Assembly (NCBI GenBank): GCA_036961355.1
Contig: JBALVL010000020.1
Span: 18,805 to 82,804, forward strand
Length of the DNA: 64,000 nucleotides
Origin: Motiliproteus sp036961355
Lineage (GTDB): Bacteria > Pseudomonadota > Gammaproteobacteria > Pseudomonadales > Balneatricaceae
Reading direction: 5' to 3'
This document shows positions 28,825 through 38,295 of this stretch, one piece after another (positions within the stretch are counted from its first letter, which is position 1; every line of letters starts with the position of its first letter). The notes under the pieces are model-generated. The model was not told where the DNA came from. It made no database searches and worked only from the letters and a program-made list of their open reading frames with translations. The position numbers were made by a program, and so were the translations under genes.

Positions 28825-29475
28825 TTACTGAGGTAGACCCTCAAGCCAACACTCAAGTTCGCTAAAGTGATCAATAATAATTTTTGGTCGATGCGTTCGT
28901 AGCCGATCTGGGTGATGAGCACCATAAGAAACACCAACCGAACGCATGCCTGCCCGGTCCGCCATACCCAGGTCGTATTCCGTATCACCAACCATCAGGC
29001 ATTGCTCAAGACTGACCCCACTTTCATCGATTAACTGGTGCAACATTAAAGGGTCGGGCTTAGATCGTGTTTCGTCGGCACAGCGGCTGTGGTCAAAAAA
29101 CACACCGGTACCGGTCTCTTCGAATACCCGATCCAGTCCTCTGCGGCTTTTACCTGTAGCGACTGCTAGTCGGTAGCCCGCCTCTTTGAGACGCCCTAGC
29201 CCATCAATCACACCGTCAAAAAATTCGGCTGGGGTATCATCTTGGTCAATATAATAGTGACCATAAAGGGTCCTCATCTGTTGCTCTTGATCAACACTAA
29301 GACTGCCAAACAGCTCATCGAACACTTCCGGCAACCCCAACCCAATAATGTTCCGGACCGCCTCATCACCGGGCTTAGGAAGCCCTGCGTCATAAGCTGC
29401 ACGCTGCATGCAATTGATGATACGAGCAGCAGAATCGATCAACGTGCCGTCCCAGTCAAAAATAATTAGTTTCAA
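28825..29475 (-). CDS. HAD-family phosphatase (phosphoglycolate phosphatase-like)
   Basis: A 216-residue HAD subfamily IA hydrolase. The nucleophile is in FDWDGTLIDS (motif I), motif II is VATGKS, and motif III/IV residues are KPDPLMLHQ and VGDTEYDLGMA. Such proteins beside sppA are usually annotated as phosphoglycolate phosphatase-like, but the substrate is not established. In Pseudomonas relatives rluC and rne lie just upstream; here the upstream neighbour is a divergent MaoC gene, so the cluster is broken at this point. Confidence 0.9.
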   Translation of the reverse strand: MKLIIFDWDGTLIDSAARIINCMQRAAYDAGLPKPGDEAVRNIIGLGLPEVFDELFGSLSVDQEQQMRTLYGHYYIDQDDTPAEFFDGVIDGLGRLKEAGYRLAVATGKSRRGLDRVFEETGTGVFFDHSRCADETRSKPDPLMLHQLIDESGVSLEQCLMVGDTEYDLGMADRAGMRSVGVSYGAHHPDRLRTHRPKIIIDHFSELECWLEGLPQ

Positions 29476-29656
29476 AATGAATCCTTATTGGTTGATAGCA
29501 TGATCATCGTCCCGGCTCCAAGAACACTATTAATGGGCATTAATCTGTCGATTTCAACGCCATAACATCGCCGTTCCGTTTGGCCTGCTCTTCGCCATAG
29601 GCTACTCTAGAGATCTGTTTTTTTCATTTACTTACCTTTCTTTAGTGAGACATAGC

Positions 29657-30085
29657 ATGAACGACCTGCACGGTTACTACATCGAAGATCTTGAGGAAGG
29701 GATGTCCGCCTCTTGTGCCAAAACTGTTTCTGAGTCAGACGTTTACACCTTTGCCGGTATCACCGGCGATAACAACCCGATACACGTTAATTCCGAGTAT
29801 GCAGCCAGCACCATGTTTAAAGAGCGCATCGTCCACGGCATGTTTAGCGCAGGCCTGATATCGGCCGTTTTGGGAACAAAACTCCCAGGGCCTGGTGCCA
29901 TTTATATTGATCAGACGCTCAAATTCAAAGCTCCAGTTAAAATAGGTGACACCCTGACCGCCACTGCAACCGTTACCGAAATCAACACTAAGCGTCGCCG
30001 TGTTGTATTAAGCACAGTATGCACCGTGTCAGGCAATACTGTTGCCACCGGTAGCGCGACGTTGATGGTTGACGCCAAAGCCTGA
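29657..30085 (+). CDS. MaoC-family (R)-specific enoyl-CoA hydratase
   Basis: A 142-residue single hot-dog-fold hydratase. The hydratase-2 motif reads FAGITGDNNPIHV, holding the catalytic Asp and His, followed by ERIVHGMFSAGLISAVLG. This is the PhaJ-like pattern that links fatty-acid oxidation to 3-hydroxyacyl-CoA, for example for polyhydroxyalkanoate; no PHA synthase is in the window, so that link is inference. The ATG at 29657 was chosen over a GTG four codons upstream because the family N-terminus is short and GTGAG could serve as ribosome-binding site. Confidence 0.9.
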   Translation: MNDLHGYYIEDLEEGMSASCAKTVSESDVYTFAGITGDNNPIHVNSEYAASTMFKERIVHGMFSAGLISAVLGTKLPGPGAIYIDQTLKFKAPVKIGDTLTATATVTEINTKRRRVVLSTVCTVSGNTVATGSATLMVDAKA

Positions 30086-30120
30086 TCTTAGACGAATCAC
30101 TAAACGCAAGGAGCACCTCA

Positions 30121-30666
30121 ATGCTGATATCTCCGGATCAATCCCTGCTGCTGGTAGTCGATATTCAAGACAAGCTTGTACCAGCGGTCTGTCAGCCCGA
30201 AAAGTTGATCAAGCAAACCCGCTGGCTTGTGGAGATCGCAGCGCTGCTTGATGTTCCGGTATTTGCGTCCGAACAGTATCCACTAGGTCTCGGGCATACG
30301 GTTAGTGAGCTGCTAGAGAAAATCCCAGCAGCTAACATCGTCGACAAAGTGCATTTTTCCTGTGCCGCAGAAGCAGGATGCCTTGAACCGATCGAACAGC
30401 AACACCGCAAACAGATCATCATCTGTGGCATGGAGGCGCACGTCTGCGTTTTACAGACAGCAATCGGTCTGCATCAAAAAGGCTTCGATGTCTTTGTTAT
30501 TGAAGACCTGATCTCTTCACGCAGCGAGCAAGATAAACAGATTGCGGTTGAGCGCTTACGGCACCTACAGATCCAGCTGGTCAGTCGTGAGATGGTGGCC
30601 TTTGAATGGATGGTTAAATCCGGAACCGAGGTATTTAAGACCATCAGCAAAAACTACCTGCGCTAG
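30121..30666 (+). CDS. Isochorismatase-family cysteine hydrolase
   Basis: The 181-residue protein has the isochorismatase/nicotinamidase fold. The catalytic set is Asp in LLVVDIQDKL, a Lys in DKVHFSC, and the nucleophile Cys in GMEAHVCVLQTA. Closest in style are the YcaC-type or unassigned hydrolases next to fatty-acid genes. The substrate is unknown. It starts 35 nt after the MaoC gene, so the two are probably one transcript, ended by a 12-bp hairpin at 30713. Confidence 0.88.
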   Translation: MLISPDQSLLLVVDIQDKLVPAVCQPEKLIKQTRWLVEIAALLDVPVFASEQYPLGLGHTVSELLEKIPAANIVDKVHFSCAAEAGCLEPIEQQHRKQIIICGMEAHVCVLQTAIGLHQKGFDVFVIEDLISSRSEQDKQIAVERLRHLQIQLVSREMVAFEWMVKSGTEVFKTISKNYLR

Positions 30667-30712
30667 CTCCAAACCACTAAGAATCACCTTCATCAGCTCT
30701 GACTACAGCAGA

Positions 30713-30743
30713 ACCACAACCGCAACTGCACTGCGGTTGTGGT
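30713..30743 (+). terminator. 12-bp hairpin after the MaoC-isochorismatase pair
   Basis: The arms accacaaccgca (30713-30724) and tgcggttgtggt (30732-30743) pair perfectly around a 7-nt loop, 47 nt after the stop codon. The downstream tract is only partly T-rich (atctatt), so it is a probable but non-canonical terminator. Confidence 0.65.
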
Positions 30744-30916
30744 ATCTATTGGGCACAATAACCACTCAGCGCTGATCCAGCCAAGCCCTGCGACCCCTTA
30801 TACCCTAAATGCAACTGATCACTCCCTGCTCAAATAAAAAGTGCTATTTATGTAGTAACGTCCCAGCCGAATACTTACTGGGGCCGTCACACTATTTACC
30901 GGCAAGGACTTACTCT

Positions 30917-31921
30917 ATGCGCCTACTGCTCGCTTTAGCGCTATCGCTTAGCTGTTCGTTAATCCAGGCAGCACCAAAGCCTCTGGTTGACTGCGAACTT
31001 CATTACGTCGATTTCAACCAAACGACCGACGGCATGGAGCGGTTATTTGCCGCGATGGACACTGCCGGGGTGGAGGTCGCATGCATCATGGGGATTCCTC
31101 TGCAAAAAAGCTGGCAGCAAGACAACCCGACACGCCCTCTTGCTTATGAATCCGATGATGGGCGGGTTTACTACTACAGTGCAACCGATGTTCTCCTGGC
31201 CAGAGCGGTTGAGGCACTGCCCGCCGACAAGCGAGCACGATTACGCCCCCTGATAAGCGGTTTTAATCCGACTGATCGCAATGCTTTCGAGCATGTTAAG
31301 CGGATGATGCAGTGGTATCCGGGGTTGTGGAGCGGGATTGGTGAAATACTGACACGGCACGATACGCTCAGCCATCTATTGGAGGGGGAAACGCCACGTG
31401 CAGATCACCCTGCCCTGATGGCCGTGTATCATTATGCCGCAGAACAAGACCTGACCGTTGTACTGCATTCGAACCTCACCAGCACCCGCAAATCGAAACA
31501 GATGGTCTATCTTCATGAGTTACAAAACGCGCTCAACAGCAACCCAGCAACCCGCTTTGTATGGAGTCATGCGGGCACCAGCGCCAATATCGAGCGTCGT
31601 CAGCATTTGGAAAACCATGACGAAACTGTTCAACAACTGCTGCAACATCACCCTAATCTGTCGATAGGCCTTAGTTGGACGCTGTTAAGCCACTATGCAA
31701 CTGTCGACGGCCAGGCATCCAAGCCATGGCTGGCATTGATTGAAAGACATCCGGACCGGTTTGTATTGGGCAGTGATCTAGTGGGTCGTTTTGGCAGCCT
31801 GGAGAAAACACTAAAGCCGGCAAGAGAGCTGCTCCGGCAGCTAGATGATCCTGCTGCGCAAGCAGTGGCTAGCGGCAATGCACTACGCCTGTTCCCTCTT
31901 AATTACATACAGAAAAACTAA
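30917..31921 (+). CDS. Exported amidohydrolase-family protein
   Basis: The ATG at 30917 has AAGGA 8 nt upstream and opens a clear signal peptide (MRLLLALALSLSCSLIQA, cleavage likely before or after APK), so the product is periplasmic or secreted. The mature part of about 315 residues resembles Amidohydrolase_2 (TIM barrel): CELHYVDF near the start, VVLHSNL, FVWSHAGTSANIERR and FVLGSDLVGRF supply candidate metal His/Asp residues. The usual first HxH motif is replaced by ELHYVDF, so metal binding may be altered. The substrate is unknown. It is an isolated gene behind the terminator at 30713. Confidence 0.8.
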   Translation: MRLLLALALSLSCSLIQAAPKPLVDCELHYVDFNQTTDGMERLFAAMDTAGVEVACIMGIPLQKSWQQDNPTRPLAYESDDGRVYYYSATDVLLARAVEALPADKRARLRPLISGFNPTDRNAFEHVKRMMQWYPGLWSGIGEILTRHDTLSHLLEGETPRADHPALMAVYHYAAEQDLTVVLHSNLTSTRKSKQMVYLHELQNALNSNPATRFVWSHAGTSANIERRQHLENHDETVQQLLQHHPNLSIGLSWTLLSHYATVDGQASKPWLALIERHPDRFVLGSDLVGRFGSLEKTLKPARELLRQLDDPAAQAVASGNALRLFPLNYIQKN

Positions 31922-32115
31922 CATTTAGCTTACATCAAGCCGACCTTAAAAAGATCACCCGAAATCTAGATATTAACCATAAGATACTGTTATACGACAA
32001 AATAGATGGCAGCATACCTTTGATATTTTTTTGTATTTAGATCAGGTAAAGCATCGATGACAGCCGCCTTATCAGATCAACCCATTACGCCCTATCCCGA
32101 TATTAACAGCAAAAA

Positions 32116-32138
32116 AAACGGGCCACTAAGGCCCGTTT
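32116..32138 (-). terminator. Intrinsic terminator of prpE
   Basis: On the minus strand the stem aaacgggcc/ggcccgttt with a 5-nt loop is followed by an eight-base T-run (complement of 32111-32118), 22 nt after the prpE stop. The other strand has a shorter T tract, so it may also stop transcripts from the amidohydrolase side. Confidence 0.85.
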
Positions 32139-32160
32139 ATATTTAGCATCGAAGCGGTGA

Positions 32161-34053
32161 TCAGGAGCTGATTAAACCGTGACCGCCCATGATTTCAGAG
32201 ATTTCAGGCAGGCTGGCTGGGTCGTCAATCGTTGACGGAATACTGTACTCCTCGCCGTCAGCTATCTGGCGTAGCAGCTTGCGCAGGATCTTACCCGAGC
32301 GCGTTTTTGGCAATCGCTGAACAACGATAGCGCGTTTGAAGCAGGCCACTGCACCGATCTCTTTACGCATCATCCCAACCAACTCGGCTTCTAGCACGCT
32401 CTCTTCAACCTCAACACCGTCTTTAAGCAACAACAATCCAAGCGGCTGCTGACCTTTAAGCGGATCGTTAATACCGATAACCGCGCACTCAGCGACTGCC
32501 GGGTGGCTGGCGACAACTTCTTCCATCTCACCGGTAGACAGGCGATGGCCGGCGACGTTGATGACATCATCGGTACGCCCCATGATGAAGACAAAACCTT
32601 CATCGTCTTTGTAACCACCATCACCAGACACATAGTAGCCATCAAAAATATTGAGATAACCGGTACGGAAGCGCTCAAAGTCACCCCACACAGTCGGCAG
32701 ACAGCTTGGTGGCAACGGCAGTTTAAGCGCGACATTACCCTGCTCGTTCGGCCCGACTTCGTTACCGGATCCATCGAGAATTTTCACATTAAACCCGGGC
32801 ACCGGCATGGTAGAAGAGCCCGCCTTGGCTTCCATCGGCTCAACGCCCATCATATTGGCACAGATCGCCCAACCGGTTTCGGTCTGCCACCAATGGTCAA
32901 CAATCGGCAGACCTAGCAGGTCTTTCACCCAGTGATAGGTAGGCGGATCAAGTCGCTCACCCGCCATAAAGATGTACTTAAGCTTGGACAGGTCGTAGGG
33001 CTTCAGGCATTCAGAATTCGGGTCTTCTTTGCGAATAGCCCGGAAGGCCGTCGGTGCTGAAAACAAGCCCTTAACGCCATATTCAGAACAAACCCGCCAA
33101 AAGGCCCCTGCATCCGGAGTCCGAACCGGCTTTCCTTCATAGAACACGGACGTCAGACCGGCCAGCAGTGGCGCGTAAACAATATAGGAGTGACCCACGA
33201 CCCAACCAACATCGGATGCCGCCCAGAACACATCGCCCGGATCCATATCGTAGATCGCTTTCATCGAATATTTAAGCGCCGTTGCGTGACCACCGTTATC
33301 ACGTACCACGCCCTTGGGCTTTCCTGTCGTGCCCGAGGTGTACAGCACATACAGAGGATCGGTACCTTTTACCGGAACACAGTCGGCAGCGGTCGCAGTT
33401 TGCATCGACTTAACCCAATCCAGATCCCGCCCTTCGGTCATCTCAGCAACCGCCTGTGGTCGCTGGAATACCACGCATTTTTCGGGTTTGTGCGCCGATA
33501 GCTCGATCGCAGCATCAAGCAGCGGCTTGTAGGCAATAACCTTGGCGATCTCAATTCCGCAGGATGCAGTCACGATGACCTTAGGTTCGGCATCGTCGAT
33601 CCGTACTGCCAATTCATTGGGGGCAAATCCACCGAACACGACAGAGTGAACCGCACCCAAGCGAGCAGTGGCCAGCATTGCGATAGCCGCTTCTGGCACC
33701 ATCGGCATGTAGATAACAACCCGATCACCCTTGGTTACGCCCTGCGCTTTCAATACACCGGCGAACAGTGCAACCTGATCGCGCAACTCTGAGTAGCTGT
33801 AGGCTTTTTTTGTATTCGTTACTGGCGAGTCATACTGAATAGCGATCTGATCACCACGACCGTCAGCCACATGGTAGTCAACCGCCATATGGCAACTGTT
33901 CATCTCACCATCGGCGAACCAGCGATCGATGCCGTTTTCATCCTTCGACAGAATCTGTTGCGGGAATTTAAACCACTCCAGCGCCTCGGCCTTCTCCTTC
34001 CAGAAAGCGGTGGGGTTTTCGATCGATTGCTGATATTCATCCAAATAGGCCAT
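32161..34053 (-). CDS. prpE: Propionyl-CoA synthetase (PrpE-type acyl-CoA synthetase)
   Basis: PrpE activates propionate (and acetate) to the acyl-CoA through an acyl-adenylate. The 630-residue length matches PrpE and is shorter than Acs. Motifs seen are VVFGGFAPNELAVRIDDA, the P-loop YTSGTTGKPKG, DHWWQTETGW, GRTDDVINVAGHRLST, and the catalytic, acetylation-prone Lys in PKTRSGKILRKLLR. AAGGATCG precedes the ATG. It is monocistronic with a strong terminator and a 492-nt upstream spacer. No prpBCD genes are nearby, so the downstream fate of propionyl-CoA cannot be read here. ACSS3-like acetyl-CoA activity is the main alternative. Confidence 0.88.
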   Translation of the reverse strand: MAYLDEYQQSIENPTAFWKEKAEALEWFKFPQQILSKDENGIDRWFADGEMNSCHMAVDYHVADGRGDQIAIQYDSPVTNTKKAYSYSELRDQVALFAGVLKAQGVTKGDRVVIYMPMVPEAAIAMLATARLGAVHSVVFGGFAPNELAVRIDDAEPKVIVTASCGIEIAKVIAYKPLLDAAIELSAHKPEKCVVFQRPQAVAEMTEGRDLDWVKSMQTATAADCVPVKGTDPLYVLYTSGTTGKPKGVVRDNGGHATALKYSMKAIYDMDPGDVFWAASDVGWVVGHSYIVYAPLLAGLTSVFYEGKPVRTPDAGAFWRVCSEYGVKGLFSAPTAFRAIRKEDPNSECLKPYDLSKLKYIFMAGERLDPPTYHWVKDLLGLPIVDHWWQTETGWAICANMMGVEPMEAKAGSSTMPVPGFNVKILDGSGNEVGPNEQGNVALKLPLPPSCLPTVWGDFERFRTGYLNIFDGYYVSGDGGYKDDEGFVFIMGRTDDVINVAGHRLSTGEMEEVVASHPAVAECAVIGINDPLKGQQPLGLLLLKDGVEVEESVLEAELVGMMRKEIGAVACFKRAIVVQRLPKTRSGKILRKLLRQIADGEEYSIPSTIDDPASLPEISEIMGGHGLISS

Positions 34054-34545
34054 GGTGCCGATCCTTTCTTATTTCGTTATTAGCGATTACCGGTAACGCT
34101 ACGACTCCGCTTCCGGATTGTTGACAGTTCTACCCTCTGACGAGAAACACCTTACCGGTAATTGTCTATTTTTTAACTACGACAAAAGGCGAAACAAGCA
34201 GCAAAGAAGAGCTATAAGCCAATAAAAACGTGCCTTATAGGAGAGTATCGACGTTAGTCTTACAAGACAGATGAAAACCACACATTGTCGACAATCATCA
34301 ATTTTTATTTGTTTTTTTGATATTTGTCAGCTCAAACGCCGCTAATTATTGCCTGCCGCATTGACTTGTCGCCAACCAATATCCTACCAACAAAGCCGCC
34401 ACCCAACGGTAATCTAACCATGCACAACAACGGCTTGCCCTATTGAGTCGTCGTCGATACAGTTTGCAGCGCTTCAGCAACCCGCTAGGTAACCACCGGG
34501 GAATCCCGCGGTTATAATCACCATTTACAATCAGTCGGAAGGGTT
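34054..34545. other. Intergenic spacer between prpE and rluE
   Basis: This 492-nt gap contains the divergent promoters of prpE and rluE. Its middle is AT-rich. A TATAAT hexamer at 34513-34518, 28 nt before the rluE ATG, may be the rluE -10 box. A 7-bp dyad (ctataag/cttatag, about 34211-34242) could be an operator. No convincing open frame or RNA gene was found. Confidence 0.45.
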
Positions 34546-35220
34546 ATGGCTACAGTCGTCCTACTCAACAAGCCGTTTCAGGTGTTGTCACAATTTACTG
34601 ACGACCAAGGACGCGCCACACTAGCGCAATGGATCAAACAACCGGGCCTCTATGCTGCGGGACGGCTCGATTATGATTCTGAAGGGTTATTGCTGTTAAC
34701 TGATGACGGTCGTTTGCAGCAGCGGATCACAGATCCCCGCTTCAAACTGGAAAAAACCTACTGGGTACAGGTCGAGGGCGATATCAGCGATCCGGCGATC
34801 GAGCAACTCTGTCGTGGCGTAGAGCTCAAAGACGGCGCCACCCGCCCGGCACGCTGCAAACGGTTGACTGCAATGCAGACAGACGTTTTATGGCCCCGAA
34901 ACCCACCGATTCGCCAGCGTAATAACGACATCACCTGCTGGATTGAGCTGAAGATAAAGGAAGGCCGAAATCGCCAGGTACGCCGCATGACCGCCGCGGT
35001 TGGTCACCCGACCTTACGGCTGATTCGGATGGCGATCGGCAATTGGTCGGTCGATACGCTGAGCCCCGGGCAACACCGTAGTGAACCGGTTAATCTTCCA
35101 CAAAATAGCGCCGAAACAGCAAAAAGACATCCCCGCGGCGGCGTTACCCGCAAGCCGAAAAGCACTGTGAGCAACAGATCAGGCGCTCAGAAACGCCCTA
35201 GTCGAAAATCTAACAGGTAA
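34546..35220 (+). CDS. rluE: 23S rRNA pseudouridine 2457 synthase RluE
   Basis: RluE isomerises U2457 of 23S rRNA. The 224-residue protein has the RsuA-type catalytic motif GRLDYDSEGLLLLTDDG with the essential Asp, VLLNKPFQVLSQF at the N-terminus, and GRNRQVRRMTAAVGHPTLRL. An S4 domain is absent, as in RluE/RsuA short forms. The last 30 residues are basic and low-complexity. It stands alone and converges on rapA through a shared hairpin. Confidence 0.93.
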   Translation: MATVVLLNKPFQVLSQFTDDQGRATLAQWIKQPGLYAAGRLDYDSEGLLLLTDDGRLQQRITDPRFKLEKTYWVQVEGDISDPAIEQLCRGVELKDGATRPARCKRLTAMQTDVLWPRNPPIRQRNNDITCWIELKIKEGRNRQVRRMTAAVGHPTLRLIRMAIGNWSVDTLSPGQHRSEPVNLPQNSAETAKRHPRGGVTRKPKSTVSNRSGAQKRPSRKSNR

Positions 35221-35237
35221 CAAACTCGAAGGTAGCG

Positions 35238-35269
35238 AGCGCAGGTAACAACTTTCGGCTACCTGCGCT
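35238..35269. terminator. Hairpin between convergent rluE and rapA
   Basis: The arms agcgcaggta (35238-35247) and tacctgcgct (35260-35269) pair perfectly (10 bp, 12-nt loop). It begins 18 nt after the rluE stop and ends 10 nt before the rapA stop, so it can serve both genes. T-runs on both sides are short. Confidence 0.6.
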
Positions 35270-35278
35270 TGTTCCAGC

Positions 35279-38200
35279 TTAGGTACTGATCAGCACCTGA
35301 ATCGCGTCGAGTTTCAGCGCACTGTGGCCGATCGCCTGCTGCAACTGCTCCATCAACAACTGCTGCTGCTCAATCTCTTCGACTCTAATCGACGGATTGA
35401 CCTTTGCCATCGCCTGAATCCGCTCCAGTTGCGGCTGCTGCAGCGCGCTCATCTGCGTTAATGCTTGTTCGATCAGTTTGGGCAGGTGTTTTTGCGCATG
35501 GCTCTCAGCCACTTTGATCAAGCCATCTATCGGATCACGCAACGGCTTAATCAGATTTTTAGCCGCTTGTTTGGGTAGGTGTTTGGCCAGCGACGATAAC
35601 TGCTCTTCACTAAGCAGGCTGCTGCATTCAGTGCCATCACCCGTTAACAGCACCCGAAAACCACTACTTGGCAGGTACCGGGGGATCTGCAGTGCTTTGG
35701 GCGCGGGGCAATGCAACTCAAACAAACACTCAAGCATCAGTGTACCGGGTTTGATTGCTGGCAGCTTCAAGGTACAGATTGAGGTATTGCCCAGATCACC
35801 TTCGAGAATCAGATCGAACGCGCCACGCACCAATGGATGCTCCCACGTCAGAAATGCCATATCTTCACGCTGCAATGCCTGGCGGCGACTGAGCGTACCG
35901 GTCAGGCCATTTTCCGGTAACCCGGGAAAACTGCTGCAACGCATATGGTCACCCGGATGCAGAATAATACTGCCATCCGAATCGGTCTGTTGCTCGACCC
36001 CAAATTGATCGAATACAGACTCTAAGAAACGTCGCAACTGACCTTTATTGCGCGCCTCTTTAACCGCATCAAGCACCTGGGCAGCAGGCTGCTCACGACA
36101 TGAGTTAAGTTCTAACAAACGATCACGACCTTGGCTCTGTTGCTGCTGAAGCTGCAGCGCCTGGTCGCGGGTAGCATTAATAAAGTCAGTGAACTGTGAT
36201 TCATCATGGCTTAACAGATGCCCCTGCAACTGCTCGGCCTGCTGTTCAAGTAGCAGATGTCCATAAGGACAAGGACTAAGAAACGCATCCAGACCTTCGT
36301 GTAACCAACGCATCAGATGATGCGCCGGACTGTTACGGTACAGCGGCAGGTGGATCTCAACCTGATGCTCCTGGCCAATTCGATCAAGCCTGCCGATACG
36401 CTGTTCGAGCAGATCCGGATTCAGAGGAAGATCAAACATCACCAACTGGCTGGCGAACTGAAAGTTACGCCCTTCACTACCTATTTCCGAGCATACCAAT
36501 ACCTGTGCGCCCTGATCGGGATCGGCAAAATAAGCCGCAGCACGGTCACGATTAACCAGCGTCAGATCTTCATGGAACACCGCACTGCGGACACCCACCC
36601 GTAGACGAAGATACTCTTCTAACTGTTGTGCGGTGCTCATATCAGCACAGATCAGCAGCACTTTGTCATCGGCTCCTTCTATGGAGTCATCGTGCAGCCA
36701 GTTCTCGAGCCAGGCGACCCGTGGATCGAGTGACAACCAACTATCGCCCAGTAACTGTTCAGGATGAAGCTGTTGTTGCAATGATCCGGTACGCAGTATC
36801 TCGGTCACCGAGTCAGAGGGCTCAAGCAGATGTTCGATCAACTCACGACCTGGAAACCCCTTCACCTGCGCTCGCGTATTTCGAAACAACACCCGACCGG
36901 TACCATGGTGGTCTAGCAGCTGATCGACCAGGTTATTGCGCAACTCATCAACTTCTTCTGATGAGTTAACTTCTTGCTCCAACTCGCTGTATTTACTTGC
37001 ATCAACATAAGCAATCAATGCCGTTTTAAATTCACCATCAGCAAACAGTGCAGCCAGATCATCGCTCTCAAGCAACTGGTCAACCAGCTGTCTTACCGGC
37101 AGATAGTCCTGCTCTTCGTCGATGAATTTTTGCAGATCATAATAACGATCCGGATCGATCAGTCGCAGTCGGGCAAAGTGTCCCTCGACCCCTAACTGCT
37201 CGGGTGTTGCGGTGAGTAGCAGCAACCCTTTCGCCTGAGCGGCAAGCTGTTCTACACAGCGATACTCCGGACTGACCTGTTGCTCGGTCCAGTGAAGATG
37301 ATGCGCTTCATCGACCACCAACAGATCCCAGCGACAGGCGGACGCCAATTGCTGATAGTCCGGTTCTTCGACCAGCAGCGACTGCGGGCAGATGATCAAC
37401 TGGCTGGCTTCAAAGGGATTGTTAGCAACAAGGTCACCTTCAGCAGCTTCCACCAGAGCAAGGTATTGCTCACGGTTCATGATGCTAAACCACAGATTGA
37501 ACCGACGTAACATCTCAACTAACCACTGGTGTACCAGCGAATCAGGTACAACCACCAAAACTCGCTCGGCGCGGCCGCTAATCACCTGCTGATGGATGAC
37601 CAAGCCCGCTTCGATGGTCTTTCCCAACCCCACCTCATCGGCCAACAACACCCGTGGCGAGTGTCGGCGAGCCACTTGTGACGCAATATAGTATTGATGC
37701 GGCAAAAGTTGCACCCGTGCGCCCAGCAAGCCGAATGCATCGGACTGCCAATGCCGGTATTGATAGGCCCTAGCGCTACGGCGTAGCTCGTAAGCGCGGC
37801 GGTCATCAATCTGGCCCGCAAAGAACCGATCTTTAGGGTGATTGAGCTCTACAAAGGGATCCAGCTCGGTTTCTTCCAACCAAACCGAATCGCTCTGATC
37901 CGAAGAACCACCCGGATCCGAAGAATCGATCTCATCGACCAGATAACTGAGCACGCCCTGATCAAGCTCCAACTGCTGGACGATTCGTTCATTACCGTCC
38001 AGGTCTTTGAATACTGAGCCAACCTCCAACCGGTAGCGGCTCAAAGGCGCATCCTGACAAGCGTAGGTGCGATAGGCTTCGGCGGCGGGGAAAAATATCT
38101 CAACCTGACGACCCGTTTGCTCGGTCACCATGCCCAACCCCAATTCAGATTCACCGTGACTAATCCAGCGTTGGCCGGGCACGAAATCAACCTGTGCCAT
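35279..38200 (-). CDS. rapA: RNA polymerase-associated protein RapA (SWI2/SNF2 ATPase)
   Basis: RapA recycles RNA polymerase stalled after transcription. The start is the ATG at 38200 (MAQVDFVPGQRWIS), with AGGAG 4-8 nt upstream; this gives 973 residues, close to E. coli RapA (968). Seen in order are the N-terminal Tudor-like domains (FVPGQRWISHGE, GNERIVQQLE), the motor with DEVGLGKTIEAGL and DEAHHLHW, LLTATPEQLG, the helicase C motif SEIGSEGRNFQF and QRIGRLDRIGQ, and a C-terminal dimer/cap region. All ATPase motifs are intact. It is monocistronic, with a hairpin at its 3' end. Confidence 0.96.
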   Translation of the reverse strand: MAQVDFVPGQRWISHGESELGLGMVTEQTGRQVEIFFPAAEAYRTYACQDAPLSRYRLEVGSVFKDLDGNERIVQQLELDQGVLSYLVDEIDSSDPGGSSDQSDSVWLEETELDPFVELNHPKDRFFAGQIDDRRAYELRRSARAYQYRHWQSDAFGLLGARVQLLPHQYYIASQVARRHSPRVLLADEVGLGKTIEAGLVIHQQVISGRAERVLVVVPDSLVHQWLVEMLRRFNLWFSIMNREQYLALVEAAEGDLVANNPFEASQLIICPQSLLVEEPDYQQLASACRWDLLVVDEAHHLHWTEQQVSPEYRCVEQLAAQAKGLLLLTATPEQLGVEGHFARLRLIDPDRYYDLQKFIDEEQDYLPVRQLVDQLLESDDLAALFADGEFKTALIAYVDASKYSELEQEVNSSEEVDELRNNLVDQLLDHHGTGRVLFRNTRAQVKGFPGRELIEHLLEPSDSVTEILRTGSLQQQLHPEQLLGDSWLSLDPRVAWLENWLHDDSIEGADDKVLLICADMSTAQQLEEYLRLRVGVRSAVFHEDLTLVNRDRAAAYFADPDQGAQVLVCSEIGSEGRNFQFASQLVMFDLPLNPDLLEQRIGRLDRIGQEHQVEIHLPLYRNSPAHHLMRWLHEGLDAFLSPCPYGHLLLEQQAEQLQGHLLSHDESQFTDFINATRDQALQLQQQQSQGRDRLLELNSCREQPAAQVLDAVKEARNKGQLRRFLESVFDQFGVEQQTDSDGSIILHPGDHMRCSSFPGLPENGLTGTLSRRQALQREDMAFLTWEHPLVRGAFDLILEGDLGNTSICTLKLPAIKPGTLMLECLFELHCPAPKALQIPRYLPSSGFRVLLTGDGTECSSLLSEEQLSSLAKHLPKQAAKNLIKPLRDPIDGLIKVAESHAQKHLPKLIEQALTQMSALQQPQLERIQAMAKVNPSIRVEEIEQQQLLMEQLQQAIGHSALKLDAIQVLIST

Positions 38201-38295
38201 GTAAACTCCTGTTAACAAAATAATTCGGACTCCACCAGATCAATCACCGGCAGAGAAATTTAATATTGCGGTAGGTAAACGAATCCGACGGGCTG

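Noticed and set aside
34476..34518. Dyad taacc..cggg/cccg..ggtta next to a TATAAT before rluE as an operator
   Set aside because: The stem is interrupted by mismatches and has no known regulator match.
35478..36008. 176-residue plus-strand open frame inside rapA
   Set aside because: Shadow of the rapA reading frame; no recognisable domain.
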